Source: Caldifarciminota bacterium (lineage in GTDB: Bacteria; Hydrothermota; Tepidihabitantia; SM23-42). From it: 23,311 nucleotides of DNA. The stretch lies in contig DAOVAN010000009.1 in assembly GCA_030671005.1 (NCBI GenBank), forward strand, positions 1 to 23,311. The letters are read 5' to 3'. The notes below the pieces were generated by a model. That model was not told the origin of the DNA. It did no database searches and saw nothing but the letters and a program-made list of their open reading frames with translations. Below, one piece after another: positions 15,116-23,008 of this stretch. Positions within the stretch are counted from its first letter, which is position 1; the number at the start of each line of letters is the position of its first letter. Both the position numbers and the translations under genes were made by a program.

Positions 15116-16798
15116 ATGAAGGAAACCAAGACCATGAAGGAATTTGCCTACAAACCAGTATCCGCGCCCCGCGGCACGAAACTATCGTGCAAGAGCTGGC
15201 AACAAGAGGCGGCTCTGAGAATGCTCCAAAACAACCTGGATCCCGATGTCGCAGAGAAACCAGAAGAACTGATCATTTATGGCGGCAGCGGCAAAGCGGC
15301 CCGAAACTGGGCGTGCTACAATGCAATAGTCAATTCGCTCAAGAAACTCGAAAATGATGAGACACTACTTGTCCAGTCAGGCAAGCCGGTTGGCATATTC
15401 AAGACCTTTAAGCATGCACCCCGGGTGCTGATTGCCAACTCGCTCTTGGTACCTAACTGGGCGAACTGGGATTACTTCCGAAAACTCGAAGCATTAGGTC
15501 TAATCATGTACGGGCAGATGACGGCTGGCTCATGGATATATATCGGCACCCAGGGTATTATTCAGGGTACGTACGAGACATTCGGGGCTTGCGCGCGCAA
15601 ACACTTTGGAGGTTCACTAAGCGGGAAATGGGTATTGACCGGAGGCATGGGCGGCATGAGCGGAGCTCAACCCTTATCCGTAACCATGAATGAAGGCGTA
15701 ATTCTCGATATCGAAGTGGATCCCGCGCGCATACAGAAGCGCATTGATCAGGGCTTCTGTGATGTGATGGTCCACAGCCTTGATGAGGCACTAGAGCTTG
15801 TCTTTGATGCGGTGCAGAAGAAGAGAGCGCTATCTGTGGGTCTTGTCGGTAACACCTCGGAAGTCGAGCCTGAACTCTTGAGGCGCGGCATCATACCCGA
15901 TATCTTGACCGATCAGACCTCAGCCCATGATGAATTGAACGGTTATGTTCCTGGTGGCATGAGTCTGGATGATGCCATCGCCCTGCGTAGTACAAACCCC
16001 GAAGAGTACAAGAAGCGTGCTCTCGAGTCGATCGCCACGCAAATGGCAGCAATGCTCGAGATGCAAAAGAAGGGAGCGATCGCATTCGACTACGGCAACA
16101 ACATTCGTGGCCAGGCAAAAAAAGCTGGGGTCGATAATCCATTTGCTATCCCCGGTTTCGTGCCCGAATACATCAGACCGCTATTCTGCCGTGGTCGTGG
16201 ACCATTTCGCTGGGCAGCACTTTCCGGCGAGGAAAAGGACATTCACCTTCTTGACGAGGTAGTATTGAGAATGTTCGGCGACGACTCATCGATCCGTCGA
16301 TGGATACGATTGGCGCAGAAGAAGATACCTTTTCAGGGCCTCCCCGCCCGTATTATGTGGCTCGGTTACGGTGAGCGAGACAAGCTCGGCGTGGAAATGA
16401 ATCACCTGGTCAGACAGGGAAAAATTGAGGCACCCATTGTAATCGGTCGGGACCATCTGGATACCGGTTCGGTTGCATCACCATATCGCGAGACCGAAGG
16501 TATGATCGACGGCTCAGATGCCATCGCTGACTGGCCAATATTGAATGGGCTCCTCAACACCGCATCTGGTGCTTCCTGGGTCTCGGTCCATCACGGCGGC
16601 GGCGTCGGTATCGGCTATTCCATTCACGCCGGCCAAGTGCTCGTGTGCGATGGAACCAAGGAGATGGATGAACGCATCGCCCGGGTGCTAACCAATGACC
16701 CGGGTATCGGTATTGCCCGCCACTATGATGCCGGGTACGAAGACGCAATCAGGTTTGCTAAAGAAAAAGGCATCGAAATACCGATGAAAAAGAGGTGA
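15116..16798 (+). CDS. hutU: Urocanate hydratase (urocanase) with Met at the active-site Cys position
   Basis: 560 residues, cytosolic NAD-dependent enzyme that converts urocanate to imidazolone propionate, the step after HutH. Family blocks are strongly conserved: APRGTKLSCKSW, IYGGSGKAARNW, MYGQMTAGSWIYIGTQGI, DQTSAHDELNGY, FDYGNNIR, LFCRGRGPFRWAALSG, RDHLDTGSVASP and VSVHHGGGVGIGYSIHAG. The signature FQGLPARICW, whose Cys is the active-site Cys410 of Pseudomonas putida urocanase, reads FQGLPARIMW here. Met414 is encoded by ATG at 16355-16357. The rest of the block is intact, so this is not a frameshift. The start is fixed by AGGAGG. It stands alone between its own promoter and that of the M23 gene. 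No hutI or downstream gene of the pathway lies in the window. Confidence 0.93.
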   Translation: MKETKTMKEFAYKPVSAPRGTKLSCKSWQQEAALRMLQNNLDPDVAEKPEELIIYGGSGKAARNWACYNAIVNSLKKLENDETLLVQSGKPVGIFKTFKHAPRVLIANSLLVPNWANWDYFRKLEALGLIMYGQMTAGSWIYIGTQGIIQGTYETFGACARKHFGGSLSGKWVLTGGMGGMSGAQPLSVTMNEGVILDIEVDPARIQKRIDQGFCDVMVHSLDEALELVFDAVQKKRALSVGLVGNTSEVEPELLRRGIIPDILTDQTSAHDELNGYVPGGMSLDDAIALRSTNPEEYKKRALESIATQMAAMLEMQKKGAIAFDYGNNIRGQAKKAGVDNPFAIPGFVPEYIRPLFCRGRGPFRWAALSGEEKDIHLLDEVVLRMFGDDSSIRRWIRLAQKKIPFQGLPARIMWLGYGERDKLGVEMNHLVRQGKIEAPIVIGRDHLDTGSVASPYRETEGMIDGSDAIADWPILNGLLNTASGASWVSVHHGGGVGIGYSIHAGQVLVCDGTKEMDERIARVLTNDPGIGIARHYDAGYEDAIRFAKEKGIEIPMKKR

Positions 16799-16809
16799 GT
16801 GACATGCAC

Positions 16810-16837
16810 TTGACTTGCACCCCGGGTTCAGTATAAT
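16810..16837 (+). promoter_or_regulatory. Promoter of the M23 peptidase-nadA operon
   Basis: TTGACT (16810-16815), 16-bp spacer, TATAAT (16832-16837). Leader of about 11 nt containing GGAG (16844-16847) before the GTG at 16855. Confidence 0.75.
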
Positions 16838-16854
16838 AGCAACGGAGAAAACGA

Positions 16855-17760
16855 GTGGATATCATCGTCATATCGGGCAAGGGAAACAAGACAAGAAATC
16901 TGCGTATCAAACTGGCATACATTGTCTTGGGTCTAGTTACCTGTGCGGTGATCATCGTCTCTTTTTTCTACAATCTAACTAATTTTGCGAAGAAAGAAGT
17001 CGACCGCAGCCGACTATCTCAAGTGGAGAATGAGAATCGAGTCGTAAGAAATGAAATAGTAAGAATCGAAGGGGAAATCACCGGTCTAGAGATCCTGCTC
17101 GACAGTCTAGAAATATACGACAAGAAGCTGCGTAGTTATGCACCGTTGAAACCCATCAATGAGGAATTACGCGACATGGGCATCGGTGGCTATACACCAA
17201 CCTTTGAACAAGAAGACTTATCATCATATGTAAAGAGAGGACTGACTGCTTTGTCCGAAACTCTGGACAACCTTGTCGGTCGAGCACGGCTGCAGAAGTC
17301 GAGTTTTGATGAGTTGATCACTCACTTAAGAGATAAAGCATACCTCAGAAACCATACTCCATCGATCATGCCAGTACAAGGATGGCTCATCAGAGGATTC
17401 GGATATCACATCGATCCGTTTACGGGTCAGGTGAAGATGCATGAAGGTTTGGATATCGCCGCACCGACTGGCACGCCCGTTATTGCTCCTGCAGATGGTA
17501 CGGTCAGATACGCCGGCAACAAGAATGGATTTGGCCTATCCGTAGAGATTGATCATGGCTATGGCTTCACCACCCTATACGGTCATTGCCAGAGAATCAG
17601 GGTCAATGCCGGCATGCGGGTGAAGCGCGGTGATGTCATCGCCTACGTGGGTAATACTGGGAGATCTACGGGGCCACATCTCCATTACGAAATTCGTGTG
17701 GCCCATAGTTCGGTAAACCCTATGAGCTATATACTCACTGCCTCTGCCATTATCGATTAG
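16855..17760 (+). CDS. Membrane-anchored M23 (LytM-type) metallopeptidase
   Basis: 301 residues from GTG 16855 (GGAG 7 bases upstream). Order: short cytoplasmic N-terminus, one membrane segment (about 18-40, IKLAYIVLGLVTCAVIIVSFFY), a coiled-coil region (about 48-90, with VENENRVVRNEIVRIEGEITGLE), a linker, then a C-terminal LytM domain from about 175. Zinc and catalytic motifs are HEGLDIAAPTGTPV (HxxxD), the GFTTLYGHCQ loop and HLHYE (HxH). The family cleaves peptidoglycan cross-bridge peptides, so a role in cell-wall remodelling outside the inner membrane is likely and this member looks catalytically intact. nadA follows 4 bases after the stop; the pairing has no obvious functional logic. 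Confidence 0.88.
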   Translation: MDIIVISGKGNKTRNLRIKLAYIVLGLVTCAVIIVSFFYNLTNFAKKEVDRSRLSQVENENRVVRNEIVRIEGEITGLEILLDSLEIYDKKLRSYAPLKPINEELRDMGIGGYTPTFEQEDLSSYVKRGLTALSETLDNLVGRARLQKSSFDELITHLRDKAYLRNHTPSIMPVQGWLIRGFGYHIDPFTGQVKMHEGLDIAAPTGTPVIAPADGTVRYAGNKNGFGLSVEIDHGYGFTTLYGHCQRIRVNAGMRVKRGDVIAYVGNTGRSTGPHLHYEIRVAHSSVNPMSYILTASAIID

Positions 17761-17764
17761 TTTA

Positions 17765-18667
17765 ATGCAAGACATCACCCAACAGATAAGAGCGCTCAAA
17801 GAAAAAAAGAATGCGATAATCTTAGCCCATAATTATCAGTTACCTGAGATTCAAGATATCGCAGACTATGTGGGTGATTCCCTGGAACTCGCCAGAATAT
17901 CACAACGCATAGCTCAAGAAATAATATTGTTCTGCGGCGTATATTTCATGGCCGAAATCACCAAGATGCTGAACCCGGACAAGACCGTATTGATACCTGA
18001 TCTCCATGCCGGATGTCCAATGGCCAACATGATATCCCCGCAACAACTCCGGACAGAAAAAGGGACGCATCCGGATGCTGGGGTCATGTGCTATGTCAAT
18101 TCAAATGCTGATGTCAAGGCGCTGTCAGACATCTGTTGCACCTCGGCAAACGGCATCAAGGTCGCACAATCATTGAAACAAAACGAAATCCTGTTCATTC
18201 CTGACAAATATCTTGGATCTTACATAGCTAACCAGCTGGCCAAAAAGAAATTCCATTTCTGGCCTGGCTACTGTCCAACTCACATGGTCTTTTCAAAGGA
18301 GGATCTCTCGAAACTGAAGGTCAAACACCCCGATGCCAGAATCGTTGCCCATCCAGAATGCCGCCTCGATGTACAAGAAATCGCTGACAAAATATGTTCG
18401 ACATCCCAGATGATCAGCTATGCCCAGGAAAGCGATGCCAAAGAGTTCATTATCTGCACTGAATTGGGCATGCTGCACCGGCTGAAAAAGGAGAATCCGA
18501 CCAAGGAATTCATCCCGGGCAGCCCAAGTGCAATATGCCCCAACATGAAACTAACCACCATTGAGAAAATCCTCTGGTCCTTGGAAAGAATGGAATTCAA
18601 AATAGAGGTCGAGGAGAAGATACGTGTCCAAGCCCTGAAATCAATAGAACGGATGTTGAGTCTTTAA
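17765..18667 (+). CDS. nadA: Quinolinate synthase A
   Basis: 300 residues. The family condenses iminoaspartate with dihydroxyacetone phosphate to quinolinate for de novo NAD synthesis, using a [4Fe-4S] cluster held by three Cys. Visible are the start ILAHNYQLPEIQDIADYVGDSLELA, the first cluster Cys in LHAGCPMANM, CCTSANG, the second in VAHPECRLDV and the third in SAICPNMKLTTIE. MISYAQES and ELGMLHRL also fit. The ATG is 4 bases after the stop of the peptidase gene and has no clear Shine-Dalgarno, so translation is probably coupled. No nadB or nadC is in the window. Confidence 0.95.
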   Translation: MQDITQQIRALKEKKNAIILAHNYQLPEIQDIADYVGDSLELARISQRIAQEIILFCGVYFMAEITKMLNPDKTVLIPDLHAGCPMANMISPQQLRTEKGTHPDAGVMCYVNSNADVKALSDICCTSANGIKVAQSLKQNEILFIPDKYLGSYIANQLAKKKFHFWPGYCPTHMVFSKEDLSKLKVKHPDARIVAHPECRLDVQEIADKICSTSQMISYAQESDAKEFIICTELGMLHRLKKENPTKEFIPGSPSAICPNMKLTTIEKILWSLERMEFKIEVEEKIRVQALKSIERMLSL

Positions 18668-18675
18668 ATTCGGTA

Positions 18676-18703
18676 TTGACAAATCACAAAATATAATTAT
18701 AAT
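18676..18703 (+). promoter_or_regulatory. Promoter of the rho-rpmE-prfB operon
   Basis: TTGACA (18676-18681), 16-bp spacer, TATAAT (18698-18703), full consensus. It begins 8 bases after the nadA stop. Leader of about 140 nt to the rho ATG. Confidence 0.85.
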
Positions 18704-18754
18704 CTCTTAGTTTAAATAGTGATCCTGAATGATACCATAGAGTAAGCTTGGTTC

Positions 18755-18851
18755 TCAATTTAAATCGCCCATAGGCCATAATTGAAGAGTTTTGGACCAC
18801 ATTTTAGCAAAATATCGATACTTAAATTGACCACACATGGAAGGTGATTAA
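18755..18851 (+). promoter_or_regulatory. Structured rho leader with a 4-codon mini-ORF
   Basis: TCAATTTAA (18755-18763) pairs with TTAAATTGA (18822-18830), and adjoining ATCG (18764-18767) pairs with CGAT (18816-18819), giving a 13-bp stem with a 2-nt bulge. A mini-ORF ATG GAA GGT GAT TAA (18837-18851) ends by overlapping the rho ATG at 18851. rho mRNAs are autoregulated in other bacteria, and this leader is a candidate for that. I see no similarity to a known riboswitch. Confidence 0.4.
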
Positions 18852-20107
18852 TGGAAATAGATGAATTAAAAAAGAAAAAGGTGACAGAACTACATGCTAT
18901 TGCAAAAGACTTGGCTCTAGCAAGTTTCACCGATCTCAAGAAACATGACCTGATACATGCGATAATCGAAGCCGAGACCAAGCGTTCCGAGCTTGTCCCT
19001 GTTGAAGGGGTCCTGCAGATACATTCTGAAGGATACGGATTTCTCAGGTCACCAAACTATAACTATTTGCAGAGCCAGGATGATATATATTTGTCGATAT
19101 CGCAAATCCGGAAATTCAATCTGAAGGTTGGTGATCATATCAAGGGTCTTGCCAGACCGCCACGTGAGGGCGAACGTTACTTTGCGATGATAAAGATTGA
19201 CCACATAAACGGCATCCCGCTATCTGATTTTCATGAACGCGTACTCTTCGACAACCTGACGCCGCTTTATCCTCATGAACGCATCCATTTGGAAATTGAT
19301 AAGAAGAACGATCGCTCCATGCGTATCGTCGATCTCTTCATACCGATTGGCAAAGGGCAACGTGCACTAATCGTATCGCCGCCCCGGGCCGGTAAGACCA
19401 TCATTCTGCAGAAAATAGCCAATGCGATAACCACGAATCATCCGGAAATATATCTCATAGTGCTACTCATTGATGAAAGGCCTGAGGAGGTAACTGATTT
19501 CGAACGCTCAGTCGATGCAGAGGTGGTATCATCAACATTTGATGAAACACCCGAGCGTCATACCGAAGTAGGCCAAATCATTCTTGCAAGAGCCAAGCGT
19601 CTGGTCGAGACGAAAAAAGATGTCGTGATACTCTTGGACAGCTTGACCCGCTTAGCGCGCGCCCATAATGCCGTGGTACCACACTCAGGCAAGACGCTGT
19701 CCGGTGGTTTAGATTCCACGGCTCTGCAAAAACCAAAAAAATTCTTCGGAGCAGCCAGAAACATCGAAGAAGGCGGTAGCTTAACAATAATTGCAACCGC
19801 TCTGATCGACACCGGGTCCAGAATGGATGAAGTAATCTTCGAAGAGTTCAAAGGCACTGGTAATCTCGAGCTGATCCTTGACCGACGGCTTCAGGACCGG
19901 AGGATCTTTCCGGCCATCGATCTGTACAAATCGGGCACCAGAAAAGAGGAACTGCTCCTGACTGAATTCGAACTGAACCGTCTCTGGATCATGCGTAAAT
20001 TACTCTCCGAAATGAATACCATTGAACAGATGGAATTCCTCACCGAAAAGATGGCTCGTACAAAGAACAATAAGGATTTCCTCGAATCGATGAGTACCGA
20101 TAAATAA
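18851..20107 (+). CDS. rho: Transcription termination factor Rho
   Basis: 418 residues, a hexameric RNA-dependent ATPase that ends transcription. Order: Rho N-terminal helical domain (residues 1-45, VTELHAIAKDLAL), cold-shock-like RNA-binding domain with EGYGFLRSPNYNYL (about 57-75), then the RecA-like motor. Motor motifs are P-loop SPPRAGKTIILQ, Walker B VVILLDSLTRLARAHN, the Q-loop region HSGKTLSGGLDSTAL, and the arginine-containing C-terminal DRRLQDRRIFPAIDLYKSGTR. There is no large insertion in the N-terminal domain. AAGGTGA is a modest Shine-Dalgarno, and a 4-codon ORF overlaps the start. rpmE follows after 11 bp. Confidence 0.97.
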   Translation: MEIDELKKKKVTELHAIAKDLALASFTDLKKHDLIHAIIEAETKRSELVPVEGVLQIHSEGYGFLRSPNYNYLQSQDDIYLSISQIRKFNLKVGDHIKGLARPPREGERYFAMIKIDHINGIPLSDFHERVLFDNLTPLYPHERIHLEIDKKNDRSMRIVDLFIPIGKGQRALIVSPPRAGKTIILQKIANAITTNHPEIYLIVLLIDERPEEVTDFERSVDAEVVSSTFDETPERHTEVGQIILARAKRLVETKKDVVILLDSLTRLARAHNAVVPHSGKTLSGGLDSTALQKPKKFFGAARNIEEGGSLTIIATALIDTGSRMDEVIFEEFKGTGNLELILDRRLQDRRIFPAIDLYKSGTRKEELLLTEFELNRLWIMRKLLSEMNTIEQMEFLTEKMARTKNNKDFLESMSTDK

Positions 20108-20118
20108 GGAGACGTACG

Positions 20119-20352
20119 ATGAAGAAAAAAATACATCCGAAATATGTTCCCTGTATAGTCACCTGTGCCTGTGGCAATCGAGTTGAAACACGAGCGACCG
20201 TGGAGAAGATTAGTGTTGACCTTTGCTCAAAGTGTCATCCATTTTTTACCGGTCGACAGAAGATCGTCGATTCAGCAGGTAGGGTAGAGAAATTCAAAAA
20301 GAGATACGCTAAGAAAGAGACAACGGCTCAAGGACGCAAGAAGAAGGAGTAG
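20119..20352 (+). CDS. rpmE: 50S ribosomal protein L31, zinc-binding type
   Basis: 77 residues, with the KKKIHPKYVPCIVTCACGNRVETRAT start and DLCSKCHPFFTGRQKIVDSAGRVEKFKKRY core of L31. Cys16 and Cys18 with Cys36 and Cys39 form the zinc site, so this is the C-plus form rather than the zinc-free paralog. A Lys/Arg-rich tail of about 12 residues extends past the usual end. The start follows AAGGAG. The 3' end contains the GGAG used by prfB, whose GTG begins 4 bases after the stop. The rho-rpmE-prfB order resembles the common rho-rpmE arrangement of many bacteria. Confidence 0.95.
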   Translation: MKKKIHPKYVPCIVTCACGNRVETRATVEKISVDLCSKCHPFFTGRQKIVDSAGRVEKFKKRYAKKETTAQGRKKKE

Positions 20353-20355
20353 GCC

Positions 20356-21478
20356 GTGAAAAAATCCGTCGACGCAAATAACATTACCATTGATGAATTA
20401 AGAACCCTAAAAACACGGTTCGACAATCTGAAGGAGCATCTTTGACCTTCAGAAGCTCCAGAAGGAATTAAAACAACTACAGAGTAAAACCTCCGCGCCA
20501 GAGTTCTGGTCTGACAAAGTCCAAGCACAGAAAGTAATGTCGGAAATAAACGAAAAGCAGTTCTGGCTTCAGGCAAGCCAGGAAATAGATGCCGATATCG
20601 AACTGCTCAACGATCTGATCGCCCTCCCTGAGCTCGATGACAAGATGCTGGTCGAGGCCACTAATGAGGCGAGGAAAACTGAAAAAAAGATCAGAGAACT
20701 GGAGCTGAACCTGCTCTTAGGCAAAGAGGATGACACCAAGAACTGCATTCTTACAATTCACCCTGGAGCAGGAGGCACCGAGTCGTGTGACTGGGCCGAA
20801 CTCCTATACAGGATGTACCTACGCTGGCTGGAAATCAAGAACTTCAAGTATCGCATGCTCAATCTGTTGCCCGGCGAGGTCGCCGGAATTAAAGATGCAA
20901 CCATCGAAGTGGTAGGCAAATATGCATATGGCCTCTTAAAAGCAGAGGTCGGCATACACCGATTAGTACGGATATCACCGTTTGACGCAAACGCACGACG
21001 CCACACCTCCTTCGCCTCGGTTTTCGTGTATCCAGAGGTAGAAGATATCAGTTTTGAGATCAATGAAGATGATTTACGCATCGACACATACCGAGCCGGC
21101 GGTCACGGCGGGCAGAATGTAAACAAAGTCTCTTCGGCCGTACGCATCACCCATATCCCTACTGGAATCACCGTGCAGTGTCAGAACGAGCGTTCGCAAT
21201 TTCAGAACAAGACCAATGCCATGAAGATTCTAAAATCCCGTCTATATGATTATTACAAAAAACAAGAAGACGAGAAACTGAAAGAACTCAACAAGCAGAA
21301 AACCGATATCGCCTGGGGCCACCAAATACGCTCGTATATATTCCATCCCTACAAACTCGTGAAGGACCACCGTACAACCTGTGAGACCTCACAGGTTGAT
21401 AAGGTCATGGACGGTGAGCTTGATGATTTTATATACGCGTATCTCAGCATGCGGGCTAAGGAAGATAACACCACGTAA
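20356..21478 (+). CDS. prfB: Peptide chain release factor 2, expressed by programmed +1 frameshift
   Basis: GTG 20356 (GGAG 6 bases upstream) opens 29 codons that end at an in-frame TGA (20443-20445). Slipping forward by one base at CTT TGA C gives Asp (GAC, 20444-20446) and continues uninterrupted to 21478. The full product is about 373 residues, the normal RF2 length. RF2 recognises UAA and UGA and releases the finished peptide. The codon-reading motif SPF is in RLVRISPFDANARRHTSF, and the catalytic GGQ is in RAGGHGGQNVNKVSSAVRI. Reading from ATG 20537 alone would lose the first helical domain. The internal UGA makes synthesis self-limiting: abundant RF2 terminates at codon 30, scarce RF2 lets the shift occur. 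Confidence 0.95.
20431..20446 (+). promoter_or_regulatory. RF2 programmed +1 frameshift site
   Basis: AAGGAG (20431-20436), 3-base spacer, CTT TGA C (20440-20446). This is the layout of the E. coli prfB site: an internal Shine-Dalgarno 3 bases before CUU-UGA-C, where the ribosome slips +1 on the slow UGA. Confidence 0.93.
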
Positions 21479-21555
21479 ACACAGAGCCGTTCCGAGATAA
21501 TAAAGACCTGCTATTTATCTGGCCAACTACTGACTCTGAAAAACGTGTCGATCAG

Positions 21556-22896
21556 TTATTTGAAAATGAGTGAGACAACAAACAGACCACAGATTGCCGA
21601 AATGATGATAAGAATGATCATAACATAACGGTCTCGTTTCTTCTCCCTCGTATCCTGGGCCGCTACGAATTGAGATAATGACTCGCCCATCGCACTGAGT
21701 TCTTGTTTCATGTCACCGGTCACGTTCACCAATGTATCATTAGCACCAACCAGTTTATCGTTGGTATCCTTTGTTTCTTCCAGGCGAAGGCACATTTCAT
21801 CGGTCGCCCGCTTGTAGTTTGCCAGTATTGATTTCACCACCTTAAGTGAGTTCTCGGTCGTTGTATTAAAACCCCTGCCTAACTTGGAGAGATTGCTATT
21901 GAGTTCCTGTGCAATGCTTGCCTGATTCTTGCTGAGGCTCGTTAGCGCTTTACTCAATTTGTCGAGCATTACTTGCAGTTCGTCCATGCTCTTACCAGAA
22001 TCCAGGTACAGCTCTTTTATCGATTTCTGAAGACAATCCAAATTGTCGACTACCGATTCCTGCAACATTTCGATCGCCTTTTTCTGTTCTCCAGATAAAG
22101 CGCTCAATGATTTATCCAGTGCAATAACAACTTCGTCCAGACGGATCGCCTTTCTCAATTCAACGACCGCACTCTCTACTTCCTTGACCGCTTCATCGAG
22201 TTGACCGATATCCTTCCTGAGCGCACTAGCCCCGTTGAATTCATGAAGGAGTTTCTCGATTCTTTTATCTTTACTCTTGTCGACGTGCGGTCGCATTATT
22301 GTTGGTTCACGCTCCACTGTCGCAGCCACCGTTGCTTCTTCCGATTTGGTCTTCTTGGACCCTGCCTCCTTCTTTGACTTACCTTCGCCATCACCTTTGT
22401 GAATCATCTTGTAGCAATCTGTTATACGCTCTTGAATTCTCTCATCCCTTATTTCGAGGCTCTTAAGATAATCGATAGCATTCAGTGCTTCTTCTTCTTT
22501 CTCCTGTTTGGCTTGTTTTTCGATATACTCAAACATGTATTTGGCAGCATCCGGCTTCTCATCGAGTTCGACGAGCAGGTCGGCGATTGTATAATACATG
22601 TCAAACCCATTAGGTTCATGCCTTAGTATCTTTTTGCTCAAAGCAAGGGCATTACGCGGAAAGTTGTCTCTTCGAAAAGCCTCTACACCCTTTCTGAAAT
22701 TCTCGATGGATTCGTCCTTTTTGTCGAGCTTGAGGTAGAGGTCTCCCATACGGTTGTAGAGGTTACCGTCTTCGGGATTAACGTTGACCGCCTTCACCAC
22801 CTCATCGATTGCTTCCCGTATCTGCCCTTTGATCTCCAAATCATTTGCTTTCTTCAAGATTTGACCTATGGCATAAGCCTTACGTGCAGAAATCAT
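21556..22896 (-). CDS. TPR and coiled-coil protein with a C-terminal membrane anchor
   Basis: 446 residues. Residues about 10-150 are TPR-like helical pairs (for example GQIREAIDEVVKAVNVNPEDGNLYNRMGDLYLKLDKKDESIENFRKGVEA with the usual A/G/Y/P spacing). A charged low-complexity linker (about 170-205, KSKKEAGSKKTKSEE) follows. Residues about 225-415 are a long helical region rich in Leu, Ser, Asn and Lys heptads, likely coiled coil. The C-terminus is KKRDRYVMIILIIISAICGLFVVSLIFK, a single membrane helix with basic residues before it, so most of the protein should face the cytoplasm. I know no family with this exact order; by analogy it could be a scaffold. AAGGAG lies 6 bases before the ATG. 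The promoter carries a perfect palindrome at its start point. Confidence 0.8.
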   Translation of the reverse strand: MISARKAYAIGQILKKANDLEIKGQIREAIDEVVKAVNVNPEDGNLYNRMGDLYLKLDKKDESIENFRKGVEAFRRDNFPRNALALSKKILRHEPNGFDMYYTIADLLVELDEKPDAAKYMFEYIEKQAKQEKEEEALNAIDYLKSLEIRDERIQERITDCYKMIHKGDGEGKSKKEAGSKKTKSEEATVAATVEREPTIMRPHVDKSKDKRIEKLLHEFNGASALRKDIGQLDEAVKEVESAVVELRKAIRLDEVVIALDKSLSALSGEQKKAIEMLQESVVDNLDCLQKSIKELYLDSGKSMDELQVMLDKLSKALTSLSKNQASIAQELNSNLSKLGRGFNTTTENSLKVVKSILANYKRATDEMCLRLEETKDTNDKLVGANDTLVNVTGDMKQELSAMGESLSQFVAAQDTREKKRDRYVMIILIIISAICGLFVVSLIFK

Positions 22897-22942
22897 ATCG
22901 CTCTCCTTTTCTTTGGTTACCCCGGGTTCGAGCCAACACCCA

Positions 22943-22958
22943 TTAGACTTAAGTCTAA
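22943..22958. promoter_or_regulatory. 16-bp perfect palindrome, probable operator
   Basis: TTAGACTTAAGTCTAA is a perfect inverted repeat. Its centre lies about 12 bases downstream of the minus-strand -10 box (22962), so it spans the predicted start point near 22955. That is a classical position for a dimeric repressor. Confidence 0.6.
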
Positions 22959-22961
22959 GTA

Positions 22962-22989
22962 ATTATAGCAATAATTTGTATTTTGTCAA
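22962..22989 (-). promoter_or_regulatory. Promoter of the TPR protein gene
   Basis: On the minus strand TTGACA (22989-22984), 16-bp spacer, TATAAT (22967-22962), full consensus. Leader of about 58 nt to the ATG at 22896. Confidence 0.82.
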
Positions 22990-23005
22990 CCCCCAATTTT
23001 GGGGG
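22990..23005. repeat. CCCCC/GGGGG hairpin abutting the -35 box
   Basis: CCCCC (22990-22994) and GGGGG (23001-23005) enclose AATTTT. The hairpin touches the -35 box on one side and lies 3 bp from the mobile element's left end on the other. It lacks a following T run on either strand, so I do not call it a terminator. Confidence 0.5.
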
Positions 23006-23008
23006 CCC

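Noticed and set aside
20356..21478. prfB as a pseudogene with an internal stop
   Set aside because: The stop sits in the conserved CTTTGAC context with an internal Shine-Dalgarno, and the +1 frame is intact to the normal end.
22990..23005. Intrinsic terminator for the SpoIID-domain gene
   Set aside because: The stem is GC-rich but no T run follows on either strand.
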